Shown here: one piece after another, positions 17,723 to 26,818 of the stretch
Numbering within the stretch: position 1 is the first letter of the stretch
Layout of the letters: each line of letters starts with the position of its first letter
Origin: Pseudomonadota bacterium
Lineage (GTDB): Bacteria > Desulfobacterota > JAPLJL01
DNA length: 36,938 nucleotides
Assembly: GCA_026388655.1 (NCBI GenBank)
Contig: JAPLJI010000075.1
Span: 1 to 36,938 of the forward strand
Reading direction: 5' to 3'
The notes under the pieces: generated by a model
Told to the model about the DNA's origin: nothing
Seen by the model: the letters and a program-made list of their open reading frames with translations, nothing else
Database searches by the model: none
Position numbers and translations under genes: made by a program

Positions 17723-19678
17723 TTAGTCTTCATTTTTTTGAAAAAAAACCACCGCCAGAGGCGGCAGGGTCAGGACCAACGAATATTTTTTCCCATGCGC
17801 GGGGATCGGGCTCGCCTCCATTCCCCCGAAGTTCCCCTGCCCGCTGCCGCCGTATTCCTGCCCGTCGCTGTTCAGGGCTTCCCGGTATAAACCCGGTCCC
17901 GGCACCCCCACCCGGTACCCGTGCCGCGGGACCGGGGTGAAGTTGCAGGCCACCAGGACAAAGCGTCCCGGGTTCCTCCCCTTCCGGACAAAACTGATCG
18001 CGCTCTGATCGGCATCGCTGAAGTCGATCCACTCGAATCCCCCCGTCTCGAAATCCAGCTCAAACAGGGCCGGTTCGTCCCGGTAAAGGCGGTTCAAATC
18101 CTGGACCCACCGTTTCAGTCCCTGGTGCGGCTCGTACTCGAGCAGGTGCCACTCCAGGCTCTCCTCGTGGTTCCATTCCTTCCGCTGCCCGAATTCCCCC
18201 CCCATGAAAAGCAGTTTCTTCCCGGGCTGGGCATACTGGTAACCCAGGAGCAGCCTGAGATTGGCGAACTTCTGCCAGTCATCCCCGGGCATCTTGGAAA
18301 GGAGCGAGCCTTTCCCGTGCACCACCTCGTCATGGGAAAGGGGAAGAATGAAGTTTTCGTAGAAGGCGTACCAGAGGCTGAAGGTCAGGTCGTTCTGGTG
18401 GAACTTGCGGAAAACCGGGTCCCGGGAGAAGTAGCGCAGGGAATCATGCATCCAGCCCATGTTCCACTTCAGGCCGAACCCCAGGCCGCCGACATATGCG
18501 GGCCGGGAAACCAGGGGCCAGGCGGTGGACTCCTCGGCGATGGTCTGGACGGAGGGGTAACTGCCGTAGACCGCCTCATTCAACCGCTTGATGAAATCGA
18601 TGGCCTCGAGGTTCTCCCGGCCCCCGTGCTGGTTCGGAATCCACTCCCCCGGCTGGCGGGAATAATCGAGATACAGCATGGAGGCGACCGCGTCCACCCG
18701 CAGGCCGTCGAGATGGTAATGATCCAGCCAGAAGAGGGCGTTGCTGGTCAGGAAATTCCGCACCTCGTTCCGGCCGTAATTGAAGATGTAGCTCTTCCAG
18801 TCGGGGTGGAAGCCCTTGCGCGGGTCGGCGTGCTCGTAGAGACAGGTCCCGTCGAAATAGGTCAGCCCGTGCTGGTCATCCGGAAAATGGGAGGGGACCC
18901 AGTCGAGGATCACCCCGATCCCGTGCCGGTGCAGGACGTCCACGAGGTACATGAAATCCTGGGGGGTGCCGTAGCGGCTGGTGGGGGCGAAGAAACCGGT
19001 GATCTGGTAACCCCAGGAACCGTAGAAGGGATGCTCCATCAGCGGGAGAAACTCCACGTGGGTGAACCCCATTTCCCGGATATGCCGGGCCAGGGGCTCG
19101 GCGATCTCCCGGTAAGAAAGGGAACGATGACCGGCTTCGGGAACCCGCTGCCACGACCCGAGGTGAACCTCGTACACGGAACAGGGGGCGTCCAGGGCAT
19201 TGGACTTTTTCCGGTTCTGCATCCAGTCCCGGTCGTCCCATTGATATTCCAGGTCCCAGACGATCGAGCCGGTCCGGGGAGGGGTTTCCCAGTGAAAAGC
19301 CAGCGGGTCGCCCTTGTCCGCCTGGTAGCCATTGTACCTGGAAACGACGTGGTATTTGTAAATCGCGCCTTTGCCGATCCCGGGGATGAAACCCTCCCAG
19401 ATCCCCGAGCCGTCCCACCTGACCGCGAGCGGGTGAGACTCCGGGTTCCACCCGTTAAAATCCCCCACGACCGATACCTTCTCGGCGTTGGGGGCCCAGA
19501 CCGCGAAATAGGTCCCGGGCCGCCCGGACAAGGTTTTCAGGTGGGAACCGAGCTTGTGGTAAAGCTGGTGATGGCCGCCTTCCTTGAAAAGAAAAATATC
19601 GTAGTCGGTGAAATTGCTCCCCTCGTAAATCACGTTTTCCGCGGGAATGGTTTGATCGCTTTTATGTTCCATCAGCAA
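17723..19678 (-). CDS. glgB: 1,4-alpha-glucan branching enzyme (CBM48-GH13)
   Basis: [103 protein letters not shown]. Confidence 0.96.
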   Translation of the reverse strand: MLMEHKSDQTIPAENVIYEGSNFTDYDIFLFKEGGHHQLYHKLGSHLKTLSGRPGTYFAVWAPNAEKVSVVGDFNGWNPESHPLAVRWDGSGIWEGFIPGIGKGAIYKYHVVSRYNGYQADKGDPLAFHWETPPRTGSIVWDLEYQWDDRDWMQNRKKSNALDAPCSVYEVHLGSWQRVPEAGHRSLSYREIAEPLARHIREMGFTHVEFLPLMEHPFYGSWGYQITGFFAPTSRYGTPQDFMYLVDVLHRHGIGVILDWVPSHFPDDQHGLTYFDGTCLYEHADPRKGFHPDWKSYIFNYGRNEVRNFLTSNALFWLDHYHLDGLRVDAVASMLYLDYSRQPGEWIPNQHGGRENLEAIDFIKRLNEAVYGSYPSVQTIAEESTAWPLVSRPAYVGGLGFGLKWNMGWMHDSLRYFSRDPVFRKFHQNDLTFSLWYAFYENFILPLSHDEVVHGKGSLLSKMPGDDWQKFANLRLLLGYQYAQPGKKLLFMGGEFGQRKEWNHEESLEWHLLEYEPHQGLKRWVQDLNRLYRDEPALFELDFETGGFEWIDFSDADQSAISFVRKGRNPGRFVLVACNFTPVPRHGYRVGVPGPGLYREALNSDGQEYGGSGQGNFGGMEASPIPAHGKKYSLVLTLPPLAVVFFQKNED

Positions 19679-19698
19679 ATCTGAATGAATTAAGAAAA

Positions 19699-19745
19699 TG
19701 TCATTGCGAGCCCGAGCCTATTGAGGGCGTGGCAATCTCAGAATC
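19699..19745. repeat. Interspersed hairpin-type repeat (TGTCATTGCGAGC...GGCAATCTCA)
   Basis: tgtcattgcgagcccgagcctattgagggcgtggcaatctcagaatc: attgc and gcaat arms with a GC-rich centre, intergenic. Confidence 0.65.
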
Positions 19746-19866
19746 AAGTCCTGAAATTATCATTCCTTGAAGACAGTTTTTAAAGGAGCTTCGACGCATT
19801 TGGGCTGGATTACTCAGAGAATTACAGTTGGATTCTTTCACCTGTATTTCACAAACGGATTTTTTT

Positions 19867-19923
19867 GTAGTCTGCCGATTCATCGGCGGTTTTTCCGAAG
19901 AGCCCGATAAATCGGGCAACTAC
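19867..19923. repeat. Nested palindromic repeat
   Basis: GTAGTCTGCCGATTCATCGGCGGTTTTTCCGAAGAGCCCGATAAATCGGGCAACTAC: internal GCCGAT..ATCGGC and GCCCGATAAATCGGGC inside outer GTAGT/ACTAC arms. Confidence 0.75.
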
Positions 19924-19972
19924 AGGAAATTTTAAAATATTTACTGCATTTTTCCGGATTGATCCTGGTTCT

Positions 19973-21580
19973 TTAAATCACCGGCCGGAAGGAGAGAATC
20001 AGCTTGGGAATATCCGTGCGGGGAAAATAGACCTTCCCCTTCCCGATCAGTTCCTCTCCCCGATAAAGGCTGGCATGCAGGGTGGTCATGGTCGTGATGA
20101 AATTCAGGTATCGAATCCGCTTGATCCCGCAGATCCGGTATTTCCGGCCGGCATCCCCGGTCCAATACAAGTCGTAGACCATCCTCCGCTTCGGCGGCCA
20201 GAAAGCCATCTCGATCGTCCCTTCCATCGGGCGTTCCTGAGCGATCCCATCCATGCTAATAACGCCTTTCACCCGGCAGATGTTATCGCGGACAAATTCC
20301 TGGAGGTCCCGGGCCTCGGCGGTGAGGGAAAATTGCGCCTGGCGCTCCCCGTCCCGCTCCAGGTTGATCAACCCGGACATGGTTTCCTGGAATTTGAAAC
20401 CGAATTTCCCCAGAAGCTTCTGCTCCGAAAGTTCCGGCATCCACCGGTTCTCCTGGTACCAGCTGATCGTGTTTCTCCAGCCTGACTCAAAATCCGGGAA
20501 GGTGAAGACAAACCCCTTGTCCTTGAGCTTCTGGTTCGAGTAAACCGCTTCATTGATCCCGAAGACCAGGAACTCCGCGTCCATCTTTGGATAAAGTTCC
20601 GCCTTGAGATCGTATTTTTTGACCAGCGCCTCCCACCAGAATCCCAGCATCCGGGTGACATTTTTCATCACTTCCGGCCGGGAGATCACCGGGTAATAGC
20701 GCTTGATCAGCTTCTCGGGGAAAGGCAGGAAGGGCCGGAACAGCTTCAACCCGTAGGTTTCGCAGGCGATGTTAAAAACATCGCTGACGTTCTTGGCGTC
20801 GTCAATGGCCACGTTGAAGATCTCGCCGGACTCCTGGTTCTTCTGCAGGAGAAATACCGCCGCCCGGGCCATATCCAGGGCGTGAACATAATTGGACTTG
20901 GGCCCGCCCTTCAGACCCAGCATCCGGTTGGAAATCATCCCGAAAATTGGGGGCAGCAAAGCGTAATTGTGGGCAAGGACCCTGCCCTTGGGCCCGAAAA
21001 CCAGCCCGGGGCGGACGATGGTCACCACCGGGAGCTTGTTCTTTTTTATTCCCTGGGCCAGGTACTCGTCCGCCAGGATTTTGCTCTGCTCGTAGTTGTT
21101 GGTGGCCTCCACCGGCATGTCCTCGGTGATGACGCAGGGGGCGAACTTGTAGACCGAGCAGCTCGAGAAATGCACCATGCTCTTGACCTTCCCCTTGACC
21201 GCGGCCTCGTAAATCGTGATCACCGGGCCGGTGTTGATGGGCTTGATCTCCTCGAGGGGAAGGGAAAGGTCCAGGTTGGCGGCGGTATGGATGATCCGGT
21301 CCACCCCCCGGACGCAAGCCTCGAGAAAATCCCGGTCGCGGATATCACCTTCCCGGGTCTCAAAAAACCTGGCGTATTTCTTGTCCACCTCCGGGAAAGG
21401 CGCCCCCGGGCGGTCGGCCGCCCGCACCTTGAAGCCGAGTTTCAGGAGTTCCTGGACCACGAAGGTCCCCACGCAGCCCGCCCCTCCTGTAACCAGCACG
21501 GTTTCCGCCTTTTCCCGGGCCGCCGCGGCGCGGGGCTTCCTGGTTTTTATTGTTTTTCTGGTTGCCTTTTTTTCTTCCAT
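19973..21580 (-). CDS. NAD-dependent epimerase/dehydratase (extended SDR) with long C-terminal extension
   Basis: VLVTGGAGCVGTFVVQELLKLG Rossmann motif, YEQSKILADEY (YxxxK), 535 aa, with about 200 aa beyond the SDR domain. Confidence 0.85.
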   Translation of the reverse strand: MEEKKATRKTIKTRKPRAAAAREKAETVLVTGGAGCVGTFVVQELLKLGFKVRAADRPGAPFPEVDKKYARFFETREGDIRDRDFLEACVRGVDRIIHTAANLDLSLPLEEIKPINTGPVITIYEAAVKGKVKSMVHFSSCSVYKFAPCVITEDMPVEATNNYEQSKILADEYLAQGIKKNKLPVVTIVRPGLVFGPKGRVLAHNYALLPPIFGMISNRMLGLKGGPKSNYVHALDMARAAVFLLQKNQESGEIFNVAIDDAKNVSDVFNIACETYGLKLFRPFLPFPEKLIKRYYPVISRPEVMKNVTRMLGFWWEALVKKYDLKAELYPKMDAEFLVFGINEAVYSNQKLKDKGFVFTFPDFESGWRNTISWYQENRWMPELSEQKLLGKFGFKFQETMSGLINLERDGERQAQFSLTAEARDLQEFVRDNICRVKGVISMDGIAQERPMEGTIEMAFWPPKRRMVYDLYWTGDAGRKYRICGIKRIRYLNFITTMTTLHASLYRGEELIGKGKVYFPRTDIPKLILSFRPVI

Positions 21581-22092
21581 TTATTCACTCGCTTGCTTGA
21601 TTGATTAACGGCCGGGAACACCCCCAAAAGCTTGCCAGTCTTAGCTAGTCAATATATCGCACCCGGCGGAAGAAAACAATTGGATCTGGCTGGTCCCCGC
21701 TCCTTAAAAATGGTGGCTGCGGGTCTCAGCCCACGACGAGAAGTATTAAAATTTTCGGGGTCCGAGAACCCATCTTGAGGTTATCAACCCGAAAGGAAAA
21801 AGTGGCTGTCATTAATATTCCTGAGATTTTTAAATCTAAAGAACGGATGAGTAAAAAGTGAAAAGCAAGAAGTAAGAAGTAAGACGTAAGACGTTAAACG
21901 TAAAACGATGTAAAATTCAAACCCACTATAGATATTGTGTTGAAAAATCTTTTCTCCATCTATTGTTTTAATTCCGCATTCCTTCTTTATTTTCATATTT
22001 TTCTTTTAGCTTTTGCTTTCTAATGTTTGATGGTTTTTCTTGGCGGCTTGGAAGTAAAGCGTGCCCGGCTGCTCGGCTGCTAGTTTGGATGT

Positions 22093-22482
22093 TTATTGAA
22101 TGTTCGCCTGGTTGATCACGAGCAGGGTTTTGTTTGTGTAGTGCGGTTTTTTGGTTCTATCTACATCAATCAGGTAGTCCCCGGCCAGCAGATATACCCC
22201 CCATTTGGAAAGGTCTTTATTCTCGGATTCTAGGTATTCCACCGCTTCTGAAATCATGGCAAAGGCCCGGCCGCCGTGATAAAGGCCGAAAAACATCGGC
22301 CCGTATTTAACCACCTTTTTCCCTTTGGCCAGGTCCCGGGCGAAGCTCTCATCCCCGATGGTGAAAATCGGAATTGCCACCCCGCCCCTGATCCAGGGGG
22401 ACGAATGGCGCCGAACCTCCATCACGCTCAAAACAGCCAGAATTATGATGATCGCGGCCAGCCCGTAAATTATCTTTTTCAT
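22093..22482 (-). CDS. Hypothetical membrane-anchored protein
   Basis: Likely start MKKIIYGLAAIIIILAVLSVMEVRRHSS, inside the tracked ORF 22093-22539. No family recognised. Confidence 0.55.
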   Translation of the reverse strand: MKKIIYGLAAIIIILAVLSVMEVRRHSSPWIRGGVAIPIFTIGDESFARDLAKGKKVVKYGPMFFGLYHGGRAFAMISEAVEYLESENKDLSKWGVYLLAGDYLIDVDRTKKPHYTNKTLLVINQANIQ

Positions 22483-22659
22483 TTTCCCACCCCGAACCTT
22501 TTCAATTAAAAGTTGTTTTTCCAGGTATTTTCCAACCATTTTTCGAAAAAATCAAATAACATAGTACCGTGCAAAGGATGAAAGCAATGCTCCGCTTAAT
22601 CTCGACTTCTCCAAGCGTATTGCATATAAACGCAAACTTTTCTTATATTTACAATTCCT

Positions 22660-22779
22660 ATGCCAAAACCGCTGATCACTGATATATCCGCTCTGATCAA
22701 GGTGAAAAACCGGGAAAAGATCAGTTCGATCGATGAGCTGCGGAGAATTTGCGAACCAACGGTAACCCCCATTGATTGA
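22660..22779 (+). CDS. Small ORF (39 aa) overlapping the start of the BaiN-like gene
   Basis: My translation: MPKPLITDISALIKVKNREKISSIDELRRICEPTVTPID*. Its stop overlaps the TTG start of the next gene by 8 nt. Confidence 0.25.
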   Translation: MPKPLITDISALIKVKNREKISSIDELRRICEPTVTPID

Positions 22780-23956
22780 GAAAACCGAGGTTATCATCAT
22801 TGGAGCCGGCGCGTCAGGGTTGATGTGCGCAATTGAAGCCGGCAAGCGTCACCGCAAGGTGCTCGTTATCGATCACGCCGAAAAGCCGGGGCGGAAAATT
22901 CTGCTGTCCGGCGGCGGGTGTTGCAATTTTACGAATTACTATATAGATGCCAACAACTACATTTCCCATAATCCAAATTTCTGCAAGTCGGCGCTCAGCC
23001 GCTACACTCAATGGGACTTTCTGACCTTGGTGCAGAAGCATCACATCGCCTTTAGCGAGAGAGCCCATGGGCAACTCTTCTGTGACGGCAGTTCCCGTGA
23101 CATTCTGAACATGCTGTTATCCGAGTGCGACCAAGCGGGAATCTCATTTCAACTAAATTCGAAAATTGAAAAAATTGAGCAACCGGGTGAGCGTCATTTT
23201 AAAGTTTACAGCGACCGGGGTAATTATGCCTGCCAGTCGTTAGTCATTGCTACGGGTGGATTATCCATGCCCTCGATAGGCGCGAGCTCTTTGGGGTATG
23301 AAATTGCCGGGCAGTTTCAGATCCAGGCGTGGCCGCGATCTGCCGGCCTGGTTCCCTTTACTCTTCACCCGCAGGACAAAGAAAAACTTAAAACCTTGTC
23401 CGGTATTGCTGTTGATGCCGTGGTCAGTAACAAACGGCATAGTATTTGTGAAAACATCTTGTTCACGCACCGGGGGTTGAGCGGCCCGGCCGCCCTGCAA
23501 ATGTCGTTATATTGGCAGCCCGGCAAGGCGCTGACGATAAATTTATTGCCGGAGATTGATCTGGTTAATGCGCTGAAAGAACATCGGCAACAACACCCGC
23601 AGCGGAAGGTGAAATCCGTGTTGGCGGAATATTTACCTAAACGCCTGGTGGAGATAATGGTAAGGAGTGATCTTGCGGAAAACCCATTACAGACAACCTC
23701 TCACCAACAATTCAAGGAAATCTCGGCCCAGCTCCAGCAATGGACCGTCAAACCCAGCGGCACCGAGGGATACCGGACCGCGGAGGTGACTTTGGGGGGA
23801 GTGGATTGTAACGCGATTTCATCAAAGACCATGGAAGCCCGCCAGGTGGCGGGGCTGTTTTTTACCGGTGAAGTACTCGATGTGAGCGGCTGGCTGGGTG
23901 GTTATAATCTCCAATGGGCCTGGTCATCCGGCTGGTGTGCGGGACAGTATGTTTAG
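22772..23956 (+). CDS. BaiN/YhiN (HI0933-like) NAD(P)/FAD-dependent oxidoreductase
   Basis: TEVIIIGAGASGLMCAIEAGKR, GRKILLSGGGCCNFTN, SLVIATGGLSMPSIGASSLGYEIA, LFFTGEVLDVSGWLGGYNLQWAWSSGW. Confidence 0.92.
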   Translation: MIEKTEVIIIGAGASGLMCAIEAGKRHRKVLVIDHAEKPGRKILLSGGGCCNFTNYYIDANNYISHNPNFCKSALSRYTQWDFLTLVQKHHIAFSERAHGQLFCDGSSRDILNMLLSECDQAGISFQLNSKIEKIEQPGERHFKVYSDRGNYACQSLVIATGGLSMPSIGASSLGYEIAGQFQIQAWPRSAGLVPFTLHPQDKEKLKTLSGIAVDAVVSNKRHSICENILFTHRGLSGPAALQMSLYWQPGKALTINLLPEIDLVNALKEHRQQHPQRKVKSVLAEYLPKRLVEIMVRSDLAENPLQTTSHQQFKEISAQLQQWTVKPSGTEGYRTAEVTLGGVDCNAISSKTMEARQVAGLFFTGEVLDVSGWLGGYNLQWAWSSGWCAGQYV

Positions 23957-23970
23957 AAAGGGCGGAGGGC

Positions 23971-24009
23971 AAATTGACGAGTGACGATTTACGATTGACG
24001 AATGAAAAC
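23971..24009. repeat. Short-period repeat (ATTGACGA / GTGACGATTTACGATTGACGAATGAAAAC)
   Basis: Related in inverse orientation to 29809-29837. Confidence 0.65.
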
Positions 24010-24053
24010 CTATTGTAGTGTTTTATAAAAACCTTGACAGTGATTATTTTTTC

Positions 24054-24163
24054 GTAGGGGAGCCCTTCAGGGTGAATCCCTTCAGGATGAACCATTCTAT
24101 TTATCCCGAGTAACATCGAGGGACTGGCTCCCTTTTCGGGCGGCTATAGAAAGCCGCCCCTAC
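24054..24163. repeat. Nested inverted repeat/hairpin between convergent genes
   Basis: Outer GTAGGGG (24054-24060)/CCCCTAC (24157-24163); inner GGCGGCT (24139-24145)/AGCCGCC (24152-24158). Confidence 0.65.
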
Positions 24164-24200
24164 ACCATCCAAATCAAGGCGTTTACAGATTTCCGATTAG

Positions 24201-25526
24201 CTAATACCGAGGGAAAAGCACATCTTGAGCGTAACCCGGCAAAAGGGCCAGGCCCAGCCCCATATAGGTGGCGGGAGGCCGCCGGTAGCCCTTGACCGGC
24301 TTCATTTCCAGGGCTTTCTGCGGACAGATTGAGGCGCAGATGCCGCAGCCGATGCAACGCTCCTTCTTATATTCCCACCCGGCTTCCTTCATTTCATGCG
24401 CTTTCATCGGGCACTTCTCCTGGCAGGCGCCGCAGCGGACGCATTTCCCTTCGTCCCGGACCGGGCGAAAGTGCGGCGGGGCGATCAGTCCGGGGGTATT
24501 AAACTGGCTGATGGACCTTAAAATCAGGCAGCAGCAGGAACAGCACGAACAACTGATGTTGGGCTGGTTCAATTCTATGTTCACCGACATCGTCACCAAT
24601 CCTGACTCCTGGGCTTTCAGTTTCTTTTCCAACGCTTCCGAGCGATCCACCCGGCGCATGATCCCCCGGGCAATCAGGAAATCGGCGAACGCCCCGGTTG
24701 ACATGCAGGTATCCCGGGGCAGGCCGCAGCCATGGCCGGAGTAGGCCTGGGATTGGCGGCACTGGCAGACCGCCAGGCCGAAGCTCGTATTTTCCGCAAT
24801 CATCTCGCTTAAGCGGTCGGAAGGAAGGGCCGCGGGGACTGCCTGGATGGTTTCTTCGATCGGGATATAGCGGGCGGCCGGCAGGGAGCGGTCTTTTAAA
24901 ATATCCTTGATATAACCCGTATTATATAAAGCCTCGTTCAACTCGCCGTGCTTCCGGCAAAACTCGTCATTCTTTCCTTCCATGAGGACGAGTTCGAAGG
25001 TGCCGGGGACGATGGGCATCAGCCCGTACTTCCTCGGCCGTTCTTTTATTTTCGGATACTCAACCCGGGGATTTCGGCTGGCCACGATGGCCATGACCAT
25101 CCGAACCTCCTCTTCCCTCATGGAGATTACCGTCCGCTTCTCATCCGCCATCCGGGCCAGGCCGGCCTCTATCTCGTCCACCGGCCGGTTCACCTTCCGG
25201 GAAATCGATTTAGCCGTTCGCCCGTAGATAAAAGGCAGGTGCTGGGCGATTTCGGCCTCTTCCGGGGTGAAGAGGTGGGCCACCAGGTCGAGAAGCTCCT
25301 TTTCCGCCGGCGGCCCCAGGAGAAAGGTCTGGGAATAAAAATCCACCAGTTTCAGGTGGGCCTCCGTGACCCCGGGGTTTTTTCGGGCCAGCTCGCGGAG
25401 CTCCGGACTCATCATCTTCAGACTGCATCCGGAAAAGGCATAAGGGGAAGCAGTCGCCAGGGCGGAGAGTTTCAGGAAGTCCCGGCGGCTCAGGTTTCGA
25501 AACGGACCCTTGGAATTGTTTGGCAT
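24201..25526 (-). CDS. Tat-exported Fe-S protein with two C-terminal [4Fe-4S] ferredoxin motifs
   Basis: Twin-arginine signal LSRRDFLKLSALATASPYAFSGCS; CVRCGACQEKCPMKA and CIGCGICASICPQKA; additional CQCRQSQ...GCGLPRDTC and CSCCSCCC clusters. Confidence 0.85.
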   Translation of the reverse strand: MPNNSKGPFRNLSRRDFLKLSALATASPYAFSGCSLKMMSPELRELARKNPGVTEAHLKLVDFYSQTFLLGPPAEKELLDLVAHLFTPEEAEIAQHLPFIYGRTAKSISRKVNRPVDEIEAGLARMADEKRTVISMREEEVRMVMAIVASRNPRVEYPKIKERPRKYGLMPIVPGTFELVLMEGKNDEFCRKHGELNEALYNTGYIKDILKDRSLPAARYIPIEETIQAVPAALPSDRLSEMIAENTSFGLAVCQCRQSQAYSGHGCGLPRDTCMSTGAFADFLIARGIMRRVDRSEALEKKLKAQESGLVTMSVNIELNQPNISCSCCSCCCLILRSISQFNTPGLIAPPHFRPVRDEGKCVRCGACQEKCPMKAHEMKEAGWEYKKERCIGCGICASICPQKALEMKPVKGYRRPPATYMGLGLALLPGYAQDVLFPRY

Positions 25527-25706
25527 TCCTTGAATTGTTTCACGATTTGGAGAACAAGTTTGAGAATTATCGCAATTAGATTTACTTTATCTCACTCGAA
25601 CCCTTGAATCCTCGTCCCCTTTGACTTGATTTTGTGTCTCGGCTGCTTGGAAGCGGCTTGTCCTGAGCCAGGTCGAAGGAAGCGTGCTTGGCTGCTTGGC
25701 TGCTAT

Positions 25707-26813
25707 CTAAACATTGAAGCGGAAGTAAACGATGTCCCCGTCGGCGATTTCATAGTCCCGGCCTTCGACCCGGAATTTCCCCGCGTCCCGGACCGCGTGG
25801 AGAGAACCGTGTTTGTCGAAATCCGCGTAGGTCACCACCTCGGCCCGGATAAACCCCCGCTCGATATCGGTATGGATCTTGCCCGCCGCCTGGGGGGCTT
25901 TCGTACCCCGGGGCACCGTCCAGGCCCGGAGCTCGGGCCCCACGGTGGTGTAAAAAGTCACCAGGTTGAGGATCCGGTAACCGGTCTGGATAATTTTCTC
26001 CAGACCCGATTCTTTGATCCCCATCTCCTTGAGAAAATCCTGCCTCTCCAACTCGGCGAGCTGGCTGACTTCCGACTCGATCTTCCCGAATACCGGGGCC
26101 ACCTCGGCGCCGGCCGGGAGGGCCTGCTTCACCGCCCCGACCGCCTGCGCTTCTTTTTCCAGTTCTTCCTCCCCCAGGTTCAGGATATACATCCCCGGTT
26201 TTCCCGTGATCAGGTTCAAATCCCGGTAAAGCCTCCTCTCTTCCTCGGTGAAATCCGGGCGCGGGAAGCTCCGGGCCGGCTCCCCCCGGGCCAGGAGTTC
26301 CCGGAGGGATTCCAGCAATTTCTTCTCCTTGATTTTCTCCTTGTTGCCGCTCTTGGCCTCCTTGGAGACCTTTTCGATCCTCCGCTCCACCACCGTGAGA
26401 TCGGCCAGGAGGAGCTCGGTTTCAACAATCTCCACGTCCGAACGCGGATCGGGTTCCGCGTCTTGGCCCAGGTGGGCCACGTCCGGCTCGATGAATTTCC
26501 GGACCACGTGGGCCACCGCGTCCACCCGGCGGATGTGCTCGAGGAACTGGTTCCCGAGCCCCTCCCCCTTGTGGGCGTCGCGCACCAGCCCGGCGATGTC
26601 GATGAATTCCAGCAAGGTGGGCGTGGTCTTCTCCGGGCGGATGACCTCGGATAGATGCCGCAGGCGCTGATCCGGCACCGGCACCGCCCCCCGGTTGGGG
26701 TCGATCGTGCAGAAGGGATAATTTTCCGCCGGAACGCGGGAAAACGTCAGGGCGTTGAAGATCGTGGATTTGCCCACGTTGGGAAGACCGACAATGCCGC
26801 AGGAAAAACCCAT
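25707..26813 (-). CDS. ychF: Redox-regulated GTPase/ATPase YchF
   Basis: MGFSCGIVGLPNVGKSTIFNALT, DIAGLVRDAHKGEGLGNQFLEHIR, C-terminal TGS-like GKIHTDIERGFIRAEV...GDIVYFRFNV. Start moved to 26813. Confidence 0.95.
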   Translation of the reverse strand: MGFSCGIVGLPNVGKSTIFNALTFSRVPAENYPFCTIDPNRGAVPVPDQRLRHLSEVIRPEKTTPTLLEFIDIAGLVRDAHKGEGLGNQFLEHIRRVDAVAHVVRKFIEPDVAHLGQDAEPDPRSDVEIVETELLLADLTVVERRIEKVSKEAKSGNKEKIKEKKLLESLRELLARGEPARSFPRPDFTEEERRLYRDLNLITGKPGMYILNLGEEELEKEAQAVGAVKQALPAGAEVAPVFGKIESEVSQLAELERQDFLKEMGIKESGLEKIIQTGYRILNLVTFYTTVGPELRAWTVPRGTKAPQAAGKIHTDIERGFIRAEVVTYADFDKHGSLHAVRDAGKFRVEGRDYEIADGDIVYFRFNV

Positions 26814-26818
26814 ATCAA

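Noticed and set aside
17921-19684. 587-aa plus-strand ORF opposite glgB
   Set aside because: Antisense shadow of a clear branching enzyme; P/V/G-rich with no recognisable motifs.
25553-25568. 16-nt aacaagtttgagaatt shared with the reverse complement of 27543-27558
   Set aside because: A 16-nt match between strands in 37 kb is not clearly beyond chance, and no extension was seen.
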